Assembly: GCA_036260255.1 (NCBI GenBank) | Contig: DATAAF010000016.1 | Location: 10,719 to 74,718, forward strand | DNA length: 64,000 bases | From: DASZJY01 sp036260255 | GTDB lineage: Bacteria > Actinomycetota > Acidimicrobiia > Acidimicrobiales > AC-14 | Direction: 5' to 3' | Part shown: positions 54,673 to 63,682 of the stretch, piece after piece | Layout: the number at the start of each line of letters is the position of its first letter | How positions within the stretch are numbered: the stretch's first letter is position 1 | Program-made: the position numbers and the translations under genes | The notes under the pieces: generated by a model | Told to the model about the DNA's origin: nothing | What the model saw: only the letters and a program-made list of their open reading frames with translations | Database searches by the model: none

Positions 54673-56222
54673 TCCCACTCGATGGTTCCCGGGGGCTTCG
54701 AGGTGATGTCGAAGGCCACCCGGTTCACGCCCGGGACCTCGGCGATGATGCGGCGGGACAGCCGCTCGAGCAGCTCGTGGGGCAGCCGGGCCCAGTCGGC
54801 GGTCATGGCGTCGTCGCTCTGCACCGCCCGGACGACGACCGGGTGGGCGTAGGTCCGCTCGTCGCCCATGACCCCCACCGAGCGGATGGCGAGGAGCACG
54901 GCGAAGGCCTGCCACAGGTCGCGGTGTAGGCCGGCCCGCTTGACCTCCTCGACGACGATCGAGTCGGCTGCCTGCAGGATCTCCAGGCGCTCGGGCGTCA
55001 CCGCCCCGACGATGCGCACGGCCAGGCCCGGACCGGGGAACGGCTGGCGCCACACGATCTCCTCGGGCAGGCCCAGCTCCTCGCCCACCGCCCGGACCTC
55101 GTCCTTGAACAGGTTGCGGAGGGGCTCGACGAGCTCGAACCGCATGTCCTCGGGGAGCCCGCCCACGTTGTGGTGCGACTTGATGCGGGCGGCGTCCTTG
55201 GTGCCCGACTCGATGATGTCGGGGTAGAGCGTCCCCTGCACGAGGTACCGGGCGTCCTCGAAGTCGGCGGCCACCTCCTCGAAGATGCGGATGAACGTGT
55301 TGCCGATCGTCCGCCGCTTGATCTCGGGGTCCTCGATGCCGTGCAGGGCCTCCACGAAGCGGTCGGCCGCCTTCACGTGCACGAGGTCGACTTGGAACTG
55401 GCGGCGGAAGGTGTCCTCGACCTGCTCCGCCTCGCCCGCCCGCATCAAGCCGGTGTCGACGAAGACGCACGTGAGCTGGTCGCCCACCGCCTTGTGCACG
55501 AGGGCGGCGGCCACCGCCGAGTCGACCCCGCCCGACAGCCCGCAGATCACCTTGGCGTCGCCGACCTGGGCGCGGATTGCCGCCACCGCCCGCTCGACGA
55601 TCGACGTCATCGTCCACCGGGGGAGGCAGCCGCACACGTCGTAGAGGAAGTGCTTGAGGATCTCCTGGCCCCTGGGCGTGTGGGCGACCTCGGGGTGGAA
55701 CTGCACGCCGTAGACCCGGCGCTCGGGGTCCTCCAGGGCGGCGACCGGCACCGCCCCGGTGCGGGCCGTCACCCGGAAGCCCGGCGGGGCGCTGACGATG
55801 GAGTCGGCGTGGCTCATCCAGACGTCCTGGGCCAGCGGGAGGTCGCCGAACAACGGCGAGCCCGAGGTCACCTCCAGGGCGGTGCGGCCGTACTCGGCGA
55901 CGTCGGTGCGGGCGACCAGGCCACCGAGCTGCTGGGCCACCAGCTGGGCGCCGTAGCAGATGCCGAGCACGGGGACCCCGGCGTCGTAGATCCCGGGGTC
56001 GATGTTCGGCGCCCCGTCGACGTGGACCGAGGCGGGGCCGCCGCTGAAGATGATCCCCGCCGGGCGGCGGGCGAGCATCTCGGCGACCGCCATGTCACGG
56101 GGGACGATCTCCGAGTAGACGTGCGCCTCCCGCACCCGGCGGGCGATGAGCTGGGCGTACTGGGCGCCGAAGTCGACGACGAGGACGGTGTCGAAGGCGT
56201 CGCTCGTTCTGGGCACGCTCAT
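54669..56222 (-). CDS. guaA: GMP synthase (glutamine-hydrolysing)
   Basis: Converts XMP to GMP. The 517-residue protein has the class I amidotransferase domain (LVVDFGAQYAQLIARRVRE, nucleophile Cys in GICYGAQLVAQQLGG, VQFHPEVAHTPRGQEIL) and the ATP pyrophosphatase domain (VICGLSGGVDSAVAAALVHKAVGDQLTCVFVDTGLMR), then the dimerisation domain ending RVAFDITSKPPGTIEWE. ATG 56222. With guaB3 upstream it forms the guanine branch of the purine genes. Confidence 0.97.
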   Translation of the reverse strand: MSVPRTSDAFDTVLVVDFGAQYAQLIARRVREAHVYSEIVPRDMAVAEMLARRPAGIIFSGGPASVHVDGAPNIDPGIYDAGVPVLGICYGAQLVAQQLGGLVARTDVAEYGRTALEVTSGSPLFGDLPLAQDVWMSHADSIVSAPPGFRVTARTGAVPVAALEDPERRVYGVQFHPEVAHTPRGQEILKHFLYDVCGCLPRWTMTSIVERAVAAIRAQVGDAKVICGLSGGVDSAVAAALVHKAVGDQLTCVFVDTGLMRAGEAEQVEDTFRRQFQVDLVHVKAADRFVEALHGIEDPEIKRRTIGNTFIRIFEEVAADFEDARYLVQGTLYPDIIESGTKDAARIKSHHNVGGLPEDMRFELVEPLRNLFKDEVRAVGEELGLPEEIVWRQPFPGPGLAVRIVGAVTPERLEILQAADSIVVEEVKRAGLHRDLWQAFAVLLAIRSVGVMGDERTYAHPVVVRAVQSDDAMTADWARLPHELLERLSRRIIAEVPGVNRVAFDITSKPPGTIEWE

Positions 56223-56291
56223 GGCGACAGAGTGACGATCAGCGTGCCCAGAACCGGACGGGGGCCCCGAACCGCCGCCGCGGCCGTCACA

Positions 56292-57455
56292 TCAGACGCC
56301 CATGCCGATGCCCTGCGAGCGCTGGAGGGCCTTGCCCTCCGTCTGCAGAGCGGGCGCCACCATCACCTCGGCCTTCTGGAACTCCTTCACCGTCTCGTAG
56401 CCGCAGGTGGCCATCGAGGCCCGCAGCGCCCCGAACAGGTTCAGCCGGCCGTCGTTCTCGTGGGCGGGGCCGACCAGGATCTGCTCGAGCGTGCCCCGCA
56501 CCGGTGTGCGCACCCGGGCGCCGCGCGGAAGGGTGGGGTGGAAGGTGGCCATCCCCCAGTGGTAGCCCCGCCCGGGCGCCTCGACGGCGGCCGCCAGCGG
56601 CGAGCCGACCATCACCGCGTCGGCGCCGCAGGCGATGGCCTTGGCGATGTCGCCGCCCGTGCTCATGCCCCCGTCGGCGATGACGTGGACGTAGACGCCG
56701 GTCTCGTCGAGGTGGCGCATGCGGGCGCCGGCGGCGTCGGCAATGGCGGTGGCCTGGGGGACGCCCACACCGAGCACGCCCCGGGTGGTGCAGGCATGAC
56801 CCGGGCCGACCCCGACCAGCACGCCCACCGCGCCGGTACGCATGAGGTGCAGGGCGGCGTTGTACGAGGCGCATCCACCCACGATCACCGGGATCTCCAG
56901 CTCGCGGATGAACCGCTTGAGGTTCAGAGGCTCGGTCGTCTTGGAGACGTGCTCGGCCGACACGACCGTGCCCTGGATCACGAGGAGGTCGAGCTCGGCC
57001 TCGAGGATGGCCTTGGCCAGCTTGTTCGTGCGCTGAGGGGTGACCGACGCGCACGACACCACGCCCGCGTCGCGGATCTCCTTGATGCGCTGGCCGATCA
57101 GCTCCTCCTTGATCGGCTCGGAGTAGATCTCCTGCATCCGCAAGGTGGCCTTGTCGCTGTCGAGACCGGCGATCTCCTCGAACAGCGGCTCGGGGTCCTC
57201 GTAGCGCGTCCAGAGGCCCTCGAGGTTGAGCACCCCCACACCGCCCAGGCGACCGATCTCGATGGCGGCCGCCGGGCTGACCACGCCGTCCATGGCCGCC
57301 GCCATCAGAGGCAGCCCGAACGTGAAGGCGTCGATCTCCCAGGAGATGTCGATGTCCTCGGGGTCGCGGGTGCGGCGGCTCGGGACGATGGCGATGTCGT
57401 CGAACCCGTAGGCGCGCCGGCCCGACTTCCCGATTCCGATCTCGATCTCAGCCAC
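56292..57455 (-). CDS. guaB3: IMP dehydrogenase-family protein GuaB3 type
   Basis: A 387-residue IMPDH/GMPR-fold barrel without CBS domains, typical of actinobacterial GuaB3: YGFDDIAIVPSRRTRDPEDIDISWEID, LPLMAAAMDGVVSPAAAIEIGRLGG, VSCASVTPQRT, GVGPGHACTTRGVLGVGVPQATAI with the Cys of the catalytic loop, VIADGGMSTGGDIAKAIACGADAVMVGSPLAAA. Whether it acts as IMPDH or GMP reductase is debated for this subfamily. GTG at 57455. Confidence 0.94.
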   Translation of the reverse strand: MAEIEIGIGKSGRRAYGFDDIAIVPSRRTRDPEDIDISWEIDAFTFGLPLMAAAMDGVVSPAAAIEIGRLGGVGVLNLEGLWTRYEDPEPLFEEIAGLDSDKATLRMQEIYSEPIKEELIGQRIKEIRDAGVVSCASVTPQRTNKLAKAILEAELDLLVIQGTVVSAEHVSKTTEPLNLKRFIRELEIPVIVGGCASYNAALHLMRTGAVGVLVGVGPGHACTTRGVLGVGVPQATAIADAAGARMRHLDETGVYVHVIADGGMSTGGDIAKAIACGADAVMVGSPLAAAVEAPGRGYHWGMATFHPTLPRGARVRTPVRGTLEQILVGPAHENDGRLNLFGALRASMATCGYETVKEFQKAEVMVAPALQTEGKALQRSQGIGMGV

Positions 57456-57527
57456 TACGACACCTCTCGCGCTTCTCTCTCCGGTTGGTCGGGGGAAGGT
57501 CCTCCCAGGTTACTCGGGGGCCCCGCC

Positions 57528-58202
57528 CTACCCGGGTGACCCTCCGGCACCGGTGACCAGGCAGAGCAGGCGGTGGAGGATGCGGGCCGTCACCCCCCAG
57601 ACGGTGTCGTGCTCCAGCTCGAAGAAGTACACCGGCCGGTCGGGCACGGGTCGGTCCCACCGCTCTTCCCTGTAGATCCCCGGGTCGAGGAGATGCGCCA
57701 GCGAGACGTCGAAGGCCTCCTCGACCTCGTCGGGCCGGGCCGCCAGCCGGGGGCGATCGGCCAGCAGGCCGACGAAGGGCGTGAGCAGGAACCCCGTAGT
57801 CGGCGTCGCCACCCGGGGAAGGCGGCCGACCACCGACACCGCCGCCGGGTCGAGGCCCACCTCCTCCTGCGCCTCCCGCAGGGCGGCGCCGAGCTCGCTC
57901 TCGCCCGGCCCGAGCACACCGCCGGGGAAGGCGACCTCGCCGTGGTGGGAGGCCAGGCCGGCGGCCCGCCGGGTGAGGACGACGCGAGCCACTCCCGACT
58001 CCTCGAACAGGGGGACGAGCACGGCGGCGGGCCGGGCGCCGCTCGCCGGCGCCCGAGCGTCGGGGCTCACCGCCGCGCTGATCAGACGGGCCCGCACCTG
58101 CGCCAGGCCGACCGCTCGCTCCTCCTCGCTCAGCCCCGACCACGGCGGGGGACCGCCGGGACGGGCGCCGGGGGGCCGGGGGATCGCCTGGCGCCCGCTC
58201 AG
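57528..58202 (-). CDS. Nudix hydrolase, CoA pyrophosphatase type
   Basis: About 224 residues. The Nudix box is GGVLGPGESELGAALREAQEEVGL (about residues 86-109), with the upstream CoA-pyrophosphatase (NuBox/UPF0035) signature around LTRRAAGLASHHGEVAFPGG. The protein would split CoA or related dinucleotides. The N-terminus IPRPPGARPGGPPPW is the family start and leaves only the CTG at 58202, overlapping the TGA of the upstream gene (CTGA), as initiation codon. No in-frame ATG or GTG is found earlier in a useful place. Confidence 0.85.
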   Translation of the reverse strand: MSGRQAIPRPPGARPGGPPPWSGLSEEERAVGLAQVRARLISAAVSPDARAPASGARPAAVLVPLFEESGVARVVLTRRAAGLASHHGEVAFPGGVLGPGESELGAALREAQEEVGLDPAAVSVVGRLPRVATPTTGFLLTPFVGLLADRPRLAARPDEVEEAFDVSLAHLLDPGIYREERWDRPVPDRPVYFFELEHDTVWGVTARILHRLLCLVTGAGGSPG

Positions 58203-58387
58203 GACGGGGGGCTGATGTCGACGCCGGCGGCGGCCGCCGCCTCCGCCTGGGCGACCAGTGACTCGAGAACCTCGCGCATGCCACCCGTCTTGAGGTTGGC
58301 CATGACCCGCCCCGGGGGCGTCTCGCCGCGCTCCCACTCCATCCAGGCTTCGAGCAGCTTGGCAGGCTCGGGCGGCGGGCGGTCCAT
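58199..58387 (-). CDS. Small conserved hypothetical protein
   Basis: A 62-residue soluble helical protein: PEPAKLLEAWMEWERGETPPGRVMANLKTGGMREVLESLVAQAEAA. The LLEAWMEWERGE and NLKTGG wording looks conserved in actinobacteria, yet no function is known to me. ATG 58387; stop overlaps the Nudix start. It is divergent from the ferredoxin gene by 47 bp. Confidence 0.75.
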   Translation of the reverse strand: MDRPPPEPAKLLEAWMEWERGETPPGRVMANLKTGGMREVLESLVAQAEAAAAAGVDISPPS

Positions 58388-58434
58388 GCCGTGAGCCTAC
58401 GTGGCCGTAGTGCCGCGCAGGTAGGCTCGACGCG

Positions 58435-58644
58435 GTGGCGCTCGAGGTGAGAGTGCAGCGGGCTCTGTGCATCTCGACCAAGTCGTGCATCAACGCAGCC
58501 CCCCACACCTTCGCCCTCGACCCGACCCTCGTCTCCACCGTCGTGGATCCCGAGGGCGACCCCGAGGACGACGTCGTCCGGGCCGCCGAGGCGTGCCCCA
58601 CGGGCGCCATCTCCGTCTTCCGCGACGGCGAGCGCATCGCCTGA
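58435..58644 (+). CDS. Ferredoxin (probable [3Fe-4S], P450-associated type)
   Basis: A 69-residue ferredoxin: first ligands CISTKSC (Cys12, Cys18, spacing of the three-ligand type) and the last in EACPTGAISV. The Cys-x5-Cys ... Cys-Pro pattern lacks the fourth Cys, as in actinobacterial ferredoxins that serve cytochrome P450 or other oxygenases. GTG at 58435. No P450 gene is in the window. Confidence 0.9.
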   Translation: MALEVRVQRALCISTKSCINAAPHTFALDPTLVSTVVDPEGDPEDDVVRAAEACPTGAISVFRDGERIA

Positions 58645-59145
58645 CCGCCCCTCCGCCCTTCTTCGCGCACTCCCTCCGGCCATGTTGCGGTGGCCCGACC
58701 CCACGCTGTCTTCGACGAGCAGCGCACTCCTCCGTCGATGGGCTGCGTAGGAGCTTGAAGCCGAGCTGCTCCTCGGGACCGAGCGGGGCGACTACCGGAC
58801 GCCCGCCGTCGCGGACGACCGCGGGTTGGCTCCGAGGAGGAGCGCGTCAGCCGGGCGGTGCGCAACTTTGGTCTGGCGCCGGTCCCGATTCCACAGCGCG
58901 ATCCCCGGCGTTCGGTGGGCCAGTAGGCCCACGCGCCGCCACGGCCTTCGCCGCCGCCGGGGCTCGGGCTGGCCAAGCGCTCCGTCGCCGTCCTCTTCGC
59001 ACCCCTTTCCGGACCGAGGTCGACGAGACGCAGGCCTGAGCCAGGACGTCCGGCCGGCCGGTGGGACCGGTACACTCTGGAAGCAAAGGGCAATAGAAGA
59101 CCGCGCGCTGGGAGCGCTGGGCAGCAGCTTCAGGGAGGGGTCGGG
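58645..59145. other. Gene-free stretch before the CocE-like gene
   Basis: Five hundred bases with no convincing ORF, tRNA or ncRNA signature. Open frames here are Arg/Ser/Ala-rich shadows. A TACACT -10-like hexamer near 59072 and a GGGAGGGG ribosome site near 59138 probably belong to the next gene. Possibly decayed coding DNA. Confidence 0.5.
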
Positions 59146-61317
59146 ATGAAGAGAGTGGCTCGCATCGGCGCGACGCTGCTCGCCTTGACGGCGGCGCTGG
59201 TACTCCCGTCCGCAGGCGCACGGGCGACGGTTGCGGTCACCAACGCCGTCCCACCGGCCGACTACACGACGACGGCAAACCTGAGCCAGCCGACGCACAC
59301 GAGCATCGTGCGGACGGTGCACGACGTGGTGGGGTACGACGGCACGAAGCTCTATGTCGAGGTCGTGCGGCCCGCCGCCCTGGGCCGGTACCCGGTCATC
59401 CTCGAGGCCAGCCCGTACCACGGAACCTTGGCCGACCGCGACGGAACACGGATCCTGCCCGAGCCGCGTGACGCCGACGGCCGGTCGTTGGGGCTCACCG
59501 GCTACTTCGCGCCACGCGGCTACGCGGTCGTGATGATGGACCTGCGGGGGACGGGGCGGTCGCAGGGCTGCCTCGACCATCTCGGTCCCAAGGACGCGTC
59601 CGACCTCAAGACGGTCGTCGAGTGGGCGTCCGTGCAGGACTGGTCGAACGGACGGGTCGGCATGACCGGCCACTCGTACGTCGGCTCGACGCCGAGCGTC
59701 GCCGCTGCCCAGAACCCCAAGGGCCTCACGACGATCGTCCCGTCGGCGGGCCTGGCGTCCATGTACGACCACCAGTTCCAGGCAGGCGTCCCCTACTTCC
59801 TGCAGTGGGCGGGACCGATCGAGGCCTACGAGCAGCTCGCCCTCGAGCGGAAGATGCCACCCCTGCCGCCCGACCCGTTCGGGCTGGGGCTCGTCCACAC
59901 CGGCGACGACTTCGGCGACGACATGACGGAGACTGGCTGCGGGCTGGTGAACAGCGCGGCGGTCGCCGGCGAGGACCAGCTGTCCGGGCGCTACGCGGAC
60001 TGGCACCTGGTCCGCGACCACGACGCCGGCGCGACCGACTGGGAAGGCCCGGTCTTCCTGGTCCACGGCGTCAACGACAACGCCGCCCGGGTTTCCTCGA
60101 TGCAATGGTTCACCGACCGGGGCGGGCGACCGGGCGACAAGCTGTGGCTCGGACAGTGGGACCACGGCTCAGGCTGCTGCCCGACGCGTCGCGGGATCCA
60201 GTGGACGTACGTGCTGCACGCCTGGTTCGACAAGCACCTGGCCGGTCGCGCGGTCGAGACGGGCCCGCCGGTCGAGCTGTTCCTGAGCGACGGCACCTTC
60301 GCCGAGGCACGGGCGGGCGACCGCGAGGAGATCGTCACCTCGACCGCCTGGCCCGGCCAGCCCCGGATGCTGTCGTTCCATCCCGACGCCAACAACGGAT
60401 CGCTCGGCACGGCCACACCGACCGCGGCGGGCAGCGCCACCTTCGCCGGTGACCCGTCGCTGTACCTCGAGGAGAACGGACAGGGCGGGCTGGCGTTCAG
60501 CACCGCCGCGCTCGGCGACGACATCGTGATCGCCGGAGTGCCGACCCTGCGGCTCTCGGCGGCGGTCAGCGTGCCGCGGGTCCACCTAATCGCCAACCTC
60601 TACGACGAGGCTCCGGGCGGCAACCGGCGACGGATCACCCAGTGCGCGATCAACCCGGAGCTGCGCAACGGCATCGCCACCCGCACCCTCGTGACACCGG
60701 GCGAGCGCTACGACCTCACGCCCCCCTGCTTCGCCATGGCGCACCACCTGCGAGAAGGGCACCGCCTCGTGCTGCGCGTGAGCACCGCCGACCCCGACAA
60801 GGTGCCGCTGTTCGCCATCGACCCCCAGGTGAGCGTTTTCACGGGCAGTGACGCCACGCGCGTCGATGTCCCGGTGGTCGACAACCCGGCGCTCTTCCCC
60901 GACGACGTGCCGCTCTCCGAGACTGAATTCACCGGTCCACCCATGGCTAGTTTCGACCGAGACCTCACGACGCAATCGTTCGGCGCACCTGTCCGGATCC
61001 CGGGCGTGACGTCGCAGTACATCGAGTTCACCATCCCGGACAACTCCGACACCGCGCGCGGTCAGGTGACGGCGACGGTTGCGCTCCCAGCCGACATCGA
61101 CCTCTACCTGCAACGCAGGGTTGGGCCCGACGCATGGAGCGGCGACATCGCGGTCGGCGGGAGCTCGTCGTTGAGCGGCGAGACGATGAACATCGACCGC
61201 CGGCTGGAGCCGGGCGCGACGTACCGGATCGAGGTGCACAACTGGGCCGGGCTCCCCGGCAACGCGGTGAGGGTCAGGGCGGAGTTCTACAGATCCAGCG
61301 TGCCGGAGGGCACCTAG
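59146..61317 (+). CDS. Secreted CocE/NonD-family (X-Pro dipeptidyl-peptidase-like) hydrolase
   Basis: A 723-residue exported hydrolase. Signal peptide at residues 1-28 (RIGATLLALTAALVLPSAGARA). The alpha/beta-hydrolase domain follows: YVEVVRPAALGRYPVILEASPYHG, MMDLRGTGRSQGCLD, nucleophile Ser in VGMTGHSYVGSTPSVAAAQ, Asp in LVHGVNDNAA and His in LGQWDHGSGCCP. The C-terminal jelly-roll (LRLSAAVSVPRVHLIANLYDEAP) and an extra roughly 110-residue beta domain complete it. Family members act on acyl/peptide esters; substrate unknown. ATG 59146 after AGGGAGGGG. Confidence 0.92.
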   Translation: MKRVARIGATLLALTAALVLPSAGARATVAVTNAVPPADYTTTANLSQPTHTSIVRTVHDVVGYDGTKLYVEVVRPAALGRYPVILEASPYHGTLADRDGTRILPEPRDADGRSLGLTGYFAPRGYAVVMMDLRGTGRSQGCLDHLGPKDASDLKTVVEWASVQDWSNGRVGMTGHSYVGSTPSVAAAQNPKGLTTIVPSAGLASMYDHQFQAGVPYFLQWAGPIEAYEQLALERKMPPLPPDPFGLGLVHTGDDFGDDMTETGCGLVNSAAVAGEDQLSGRYADWHLVRDHDAGATDWEGPVFLVHGVNDNAARVSSMQWFTDRGGRPGDKLWLGQWDHGSGCCPTRRGIQWTYVLHAWFDKHLAGRAVETGPPVELFLSDGTFAEARAGDREEIVTSTAWPGQPRMLSFHPDANNGSLGTATPTAAGSATFAGDPSLYLEENGQGGLAFSTAALGDDIVIAGVPTLRLSAAVSVPRVHLIANLYDEAPGGNRRRITQCAINPELRNGIATRTLVTPGERYDLTPPCFAMAHHLREGHRLVLRVSTADPDKVPLFAIDPQVSVFTGSDATRVDVPVVDNPALFPDDVPLSETEFTGPPMASFDRDLTTQSFGAPVRIPGVTSQYIEFTIPDNSDTARGQVTATVALPADIDLYLQRRVGPDAWSGDIAVGGSSSLSGETMNIDRRLEPGATYRIEVHNWAGLPGNAVRVRAEFYRSSVPEGT

Positions 61318-61490
61318 CCGCCGCGACTGAACCCGGCCCCCGGCGCCCGAGCACGGCGGACCCGCCCCCTTCGCCGAACGCGGATTTCGACCGCCCGGCG
61401 GCTTTAGCGACGGGGCCAGGGCGGAGGATCTCCGCGTCTACCTTCGTTGCAGCCACGGGGGAGCGCCTCGCCGTGGCCAAGGATCTCGCA

Positions 61491-62003
61491 CTACAGCGAG
61501 GCCCAGTCCTCACTCACCGCTCTCTTCACGAGCGCGCTGATCCTTGCCTCTTCGGCGGCGGTCAACTCCTTCAGCGCGAAGGCGGTCGGCCACATGGCGC
61601 CTTCGTCAAGGTTCGCCTTGTCGCTGAAGCCGAGCGTCGCGTACCTCGTTTTGAACTTCTGGGCGCTCTGGAAGAAGCAGACGACATTGCCGTCCTTGGC
61701 ATACGCAGGCATCCCGTACCAGGTTCTCGGCGAGAGGGCTGGCGCGCTGTCCTTGACGATTGCATGGAGCCGCTCGGCCATGGCGCGATCGGGCCCCGCC
61801 ATCTCGGCGATCTTGGCGAGCACGTCGCTTTCCCCGTCCGCCTTGCCCGGGCGGCGACTGGAAGCCGCAGCCTTCAGCTCTTGGGCACGCTCCCTCATCG
61901 CGGCCCGTTCCTCGTCAGTGAATCCCTTGGGCGCCTTGCCGACCGCGGTGGTGCGCTTGGCGGGCGGCTGCGTGCCCTTCTTTGCTGGTTTCTTCTCAGC
62001 CAT
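61491..62003 (-). CDS. DUF1801 (YdhG/Fra-like) protein
   Basis: A 170-residue protein: basic Lys-rich N-terminus (EKKPAKKGTQPPAKR), a helical segment, then the DUF1801 fold with AIVKDSAPALSPRTWYGMPAYAKDGNVVCFFQSAQKFKTRYATLGFSDKANLDEGAMWPTAFAL. Related to Bacillus Fra-type iron-chaperone proteins; the role here is not known. ATG 62003 follows GGAGGTG. It is convergent with the CocE-like gene. Confidence 0.88.
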   Translation of the reverse strand: MAEKKPAKKGTQPPAKRTTAVGKAPKGFTDEERAAMRERAQELKAAASSRRPGKADGESDVLAKIAEMAGPDRAMAERLHAIVKDSAPALSPRTWYGMPAYAKDGNVVCFFQSAQKFKTRYATLGFSDKANLDEGAMWPTAFALKELTAAEEARISALVKRAVSEDWASL

Positions 62004-62737
62004 TGCGAGGCACCTCCGTGCGCTGAACGAGACCTGGGCCGTGACCTCCGGCAACGAGCGCTGACGCTGCGTACACGAGCTCGCGAGTGGGTCTCGCAAC
62101 ACGAGCACCAACTCGGATCGCCGGACCAGTGTCTAGGACGTTGGTGAATCCCAGCTTAAGGTTGAGCGGGACGATCTGGTGTTCGACCCGGCGCCCCACG
62201 GGAACGCTCACCTCGGCGTCACTCGGGATGACGGATCGGACTCTTCGACGACACGCCCCAGGCACCAGAGTTGTAACCGAACCAGCAACCTCCTGGCGCC
62301 TCACCGCTCCGATCATCCGCACGGGCGCCCGAGGACGTTGATGGTGACCGTCACCGCGGCGAGCAGGAAAGACGGTTCTCGTGTGACAAGAGGTTCAGTC
62401 TCGTCAAGGGCGAGTGCTTGGGACAGAGCCGGAGATTGGGAACTGGCCGTTCGGTGCCATCTCGGAGCGTCCGCCACCGCAGAACGTGGGGCGAGAATCC
62501 GTGACGCCACGACGCTCACGGACCGCCGGTCGGGCGATGCTCAGGGCCTGGCGGAGGCGGATGTCACGATGCCGCTGCGCTCGATGTAACAGCTCACGAG
62601 GCTGCCGGTGAGCGTCGGCCGGCCGCTCGATGGGGTTCGACGCACGGACCGAGTTCCGCGTTGCGGGCGGGCGCTTCGCGCTCGTCGCGACGCGCGTGAG
62701 CACCGACGCCCGGCGTAGGGCGCCGATGACGCGAGGA
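62004..62737. other. Gene-free, probably decayed stretch next to the IS-flanked patatin gene
   Basis: About 730 bases without a convincing gene. Base composition is more even and stop codons are more frequent than elsewhere. The longest frames (62179-62589 plus, 61996-62322 minus) show no family pattern. Likely degraded DNA in an accessory zone. Confidence 0.5.
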
Positions 62738-63682
62738 TCAGGGAAGGCGCTCCAGGAAGGCGGTGGCGGCGGCGCGGCCGTTCTCGAACAGGCGGAGCCG
62801 GGCACGGTTTTCGACGTCGAACTGCGTGGCGGGGACGCCCGACGTGTCGACCTGGATGGTCCGCCGGCCGGCGGTGTCGGCGCCGAACGACGACCGGTAC
62901 CAATCGCCGGTGATCGTCGCCAAGCAACGGATGCCCAAGCCCACCGCCGTGCGCACCGGCCGGTCCCGACCGTGTGGCGGCGACGTGCTCACCTTGACGC
63001 CCCACGTCGGCCAGCGCGCCGGCTTGCCGTCGGTGCGGTCGAACACGGTGATGGGGTAGTTGGCCAGGAGGCCGCCGTCGACCCACGTGGCGGCGCCGTG
63101 GTCGGTTTCCACGTTGACGGGACGAAAGAAGAATGGAATCGACATCGACGCCCGCACCGCGTCGGCGATCGGCTGCTCGTCGGCAACCAGCCCGTAGAGC
63201 GAATAGTCCCAGGGGAGGCGGACGAGCACCTGGTGAGTCAGGTCGGCCACATGGACGACAAGCGAGTACCGCTGATGCTCGGCCAGCGAGGACCCAGGGT
63301 CGTCATCGATGCGCAGGTCTCCAAAGGTCCTTACGCCGACTTCCTCGAGGGCAGGGCAGAGAAACTCGTAGAGATAGTTCCCCGAGTGCAAGCCGCCGCG
63401 GCGCAACAGGTCGACCATGCCCGAGACCGGTCCCAACACGCGGCCGGGCCACCGCCACTCCAGAAACCGCGAGTTGTCCACGCGAAGCGACACGTCGAGC
63501 AGCGGGCTGAGGTCGCGCCCGGCCTTCTGGTAGGCGGCGACCCCGGCGGCGATGATCGCCCCGCCGCTGGTGCCAGCCACCCGCGGAAAGGTGTAGCCGG
63601 CCTCAGCCAGGACGGTCACGGCGCCGAGCAGGGCGATGTTCTTGACGCCGCCGCCCTCGAGCACCAGATCGACCTTCTTCAC
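62738..63682 (-). CDS. Patatin-like phospholipase
   Basis: About 314 residues. Oxyanion loop and first motif in VDLVLEGGGVKNIALLGAV, nucleophile Ser in FPRVAGTSGGAIIAAGVAA and the dyad Asp in WVDGGLLANYP. Middle parts include DLRIDDDPGSS and ADAVRASMSIPFFFRPV. Such enzymes hydrolyse lipid acyl esters. Start is uncertain; I use the GTG at 63682 giving the family-like KKVDLVLEGGG start (a TTG four codons earlier is possible). An IS3-type end lies about 75 bp upstream, so its native promoter may be lost. Confidence 0.88.
   Translation of the reverse strand: MKKVDLVLEGGGVKNIALLGAVTVLAEAGYTFPRVAGTSGGAIIAAGVAAYQKAGRDLSPLLDVSLRVDNSRFLEWRWPGRVLGPVSGMVDLLRRGGLHSGNYLYEFLCPALEEVGVRTFGDLRIDDDPGSSLAEHQRYSLVVHVADLTHQVLVRLPWDYSLYGLVADEQPIADAVRASMSIPFFFRPVNVETDHGAATWVDGGLLANYPITVFDRTDGKPARWPTWGVKVSTSPPHGRDRPVRTAVGLGIRCLATITGDWYRSSFGADTAGRRTIQVDTSGVPATQFDVENRARLRLFENGRAAATAFLERLP

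Noticed and set aside
61996..62322. Minus-strand frame of 108 codons after the DUF1801 gene start
   Set aside because: Overlaps the DUF1801 start, no ribosome site, no family pattern.
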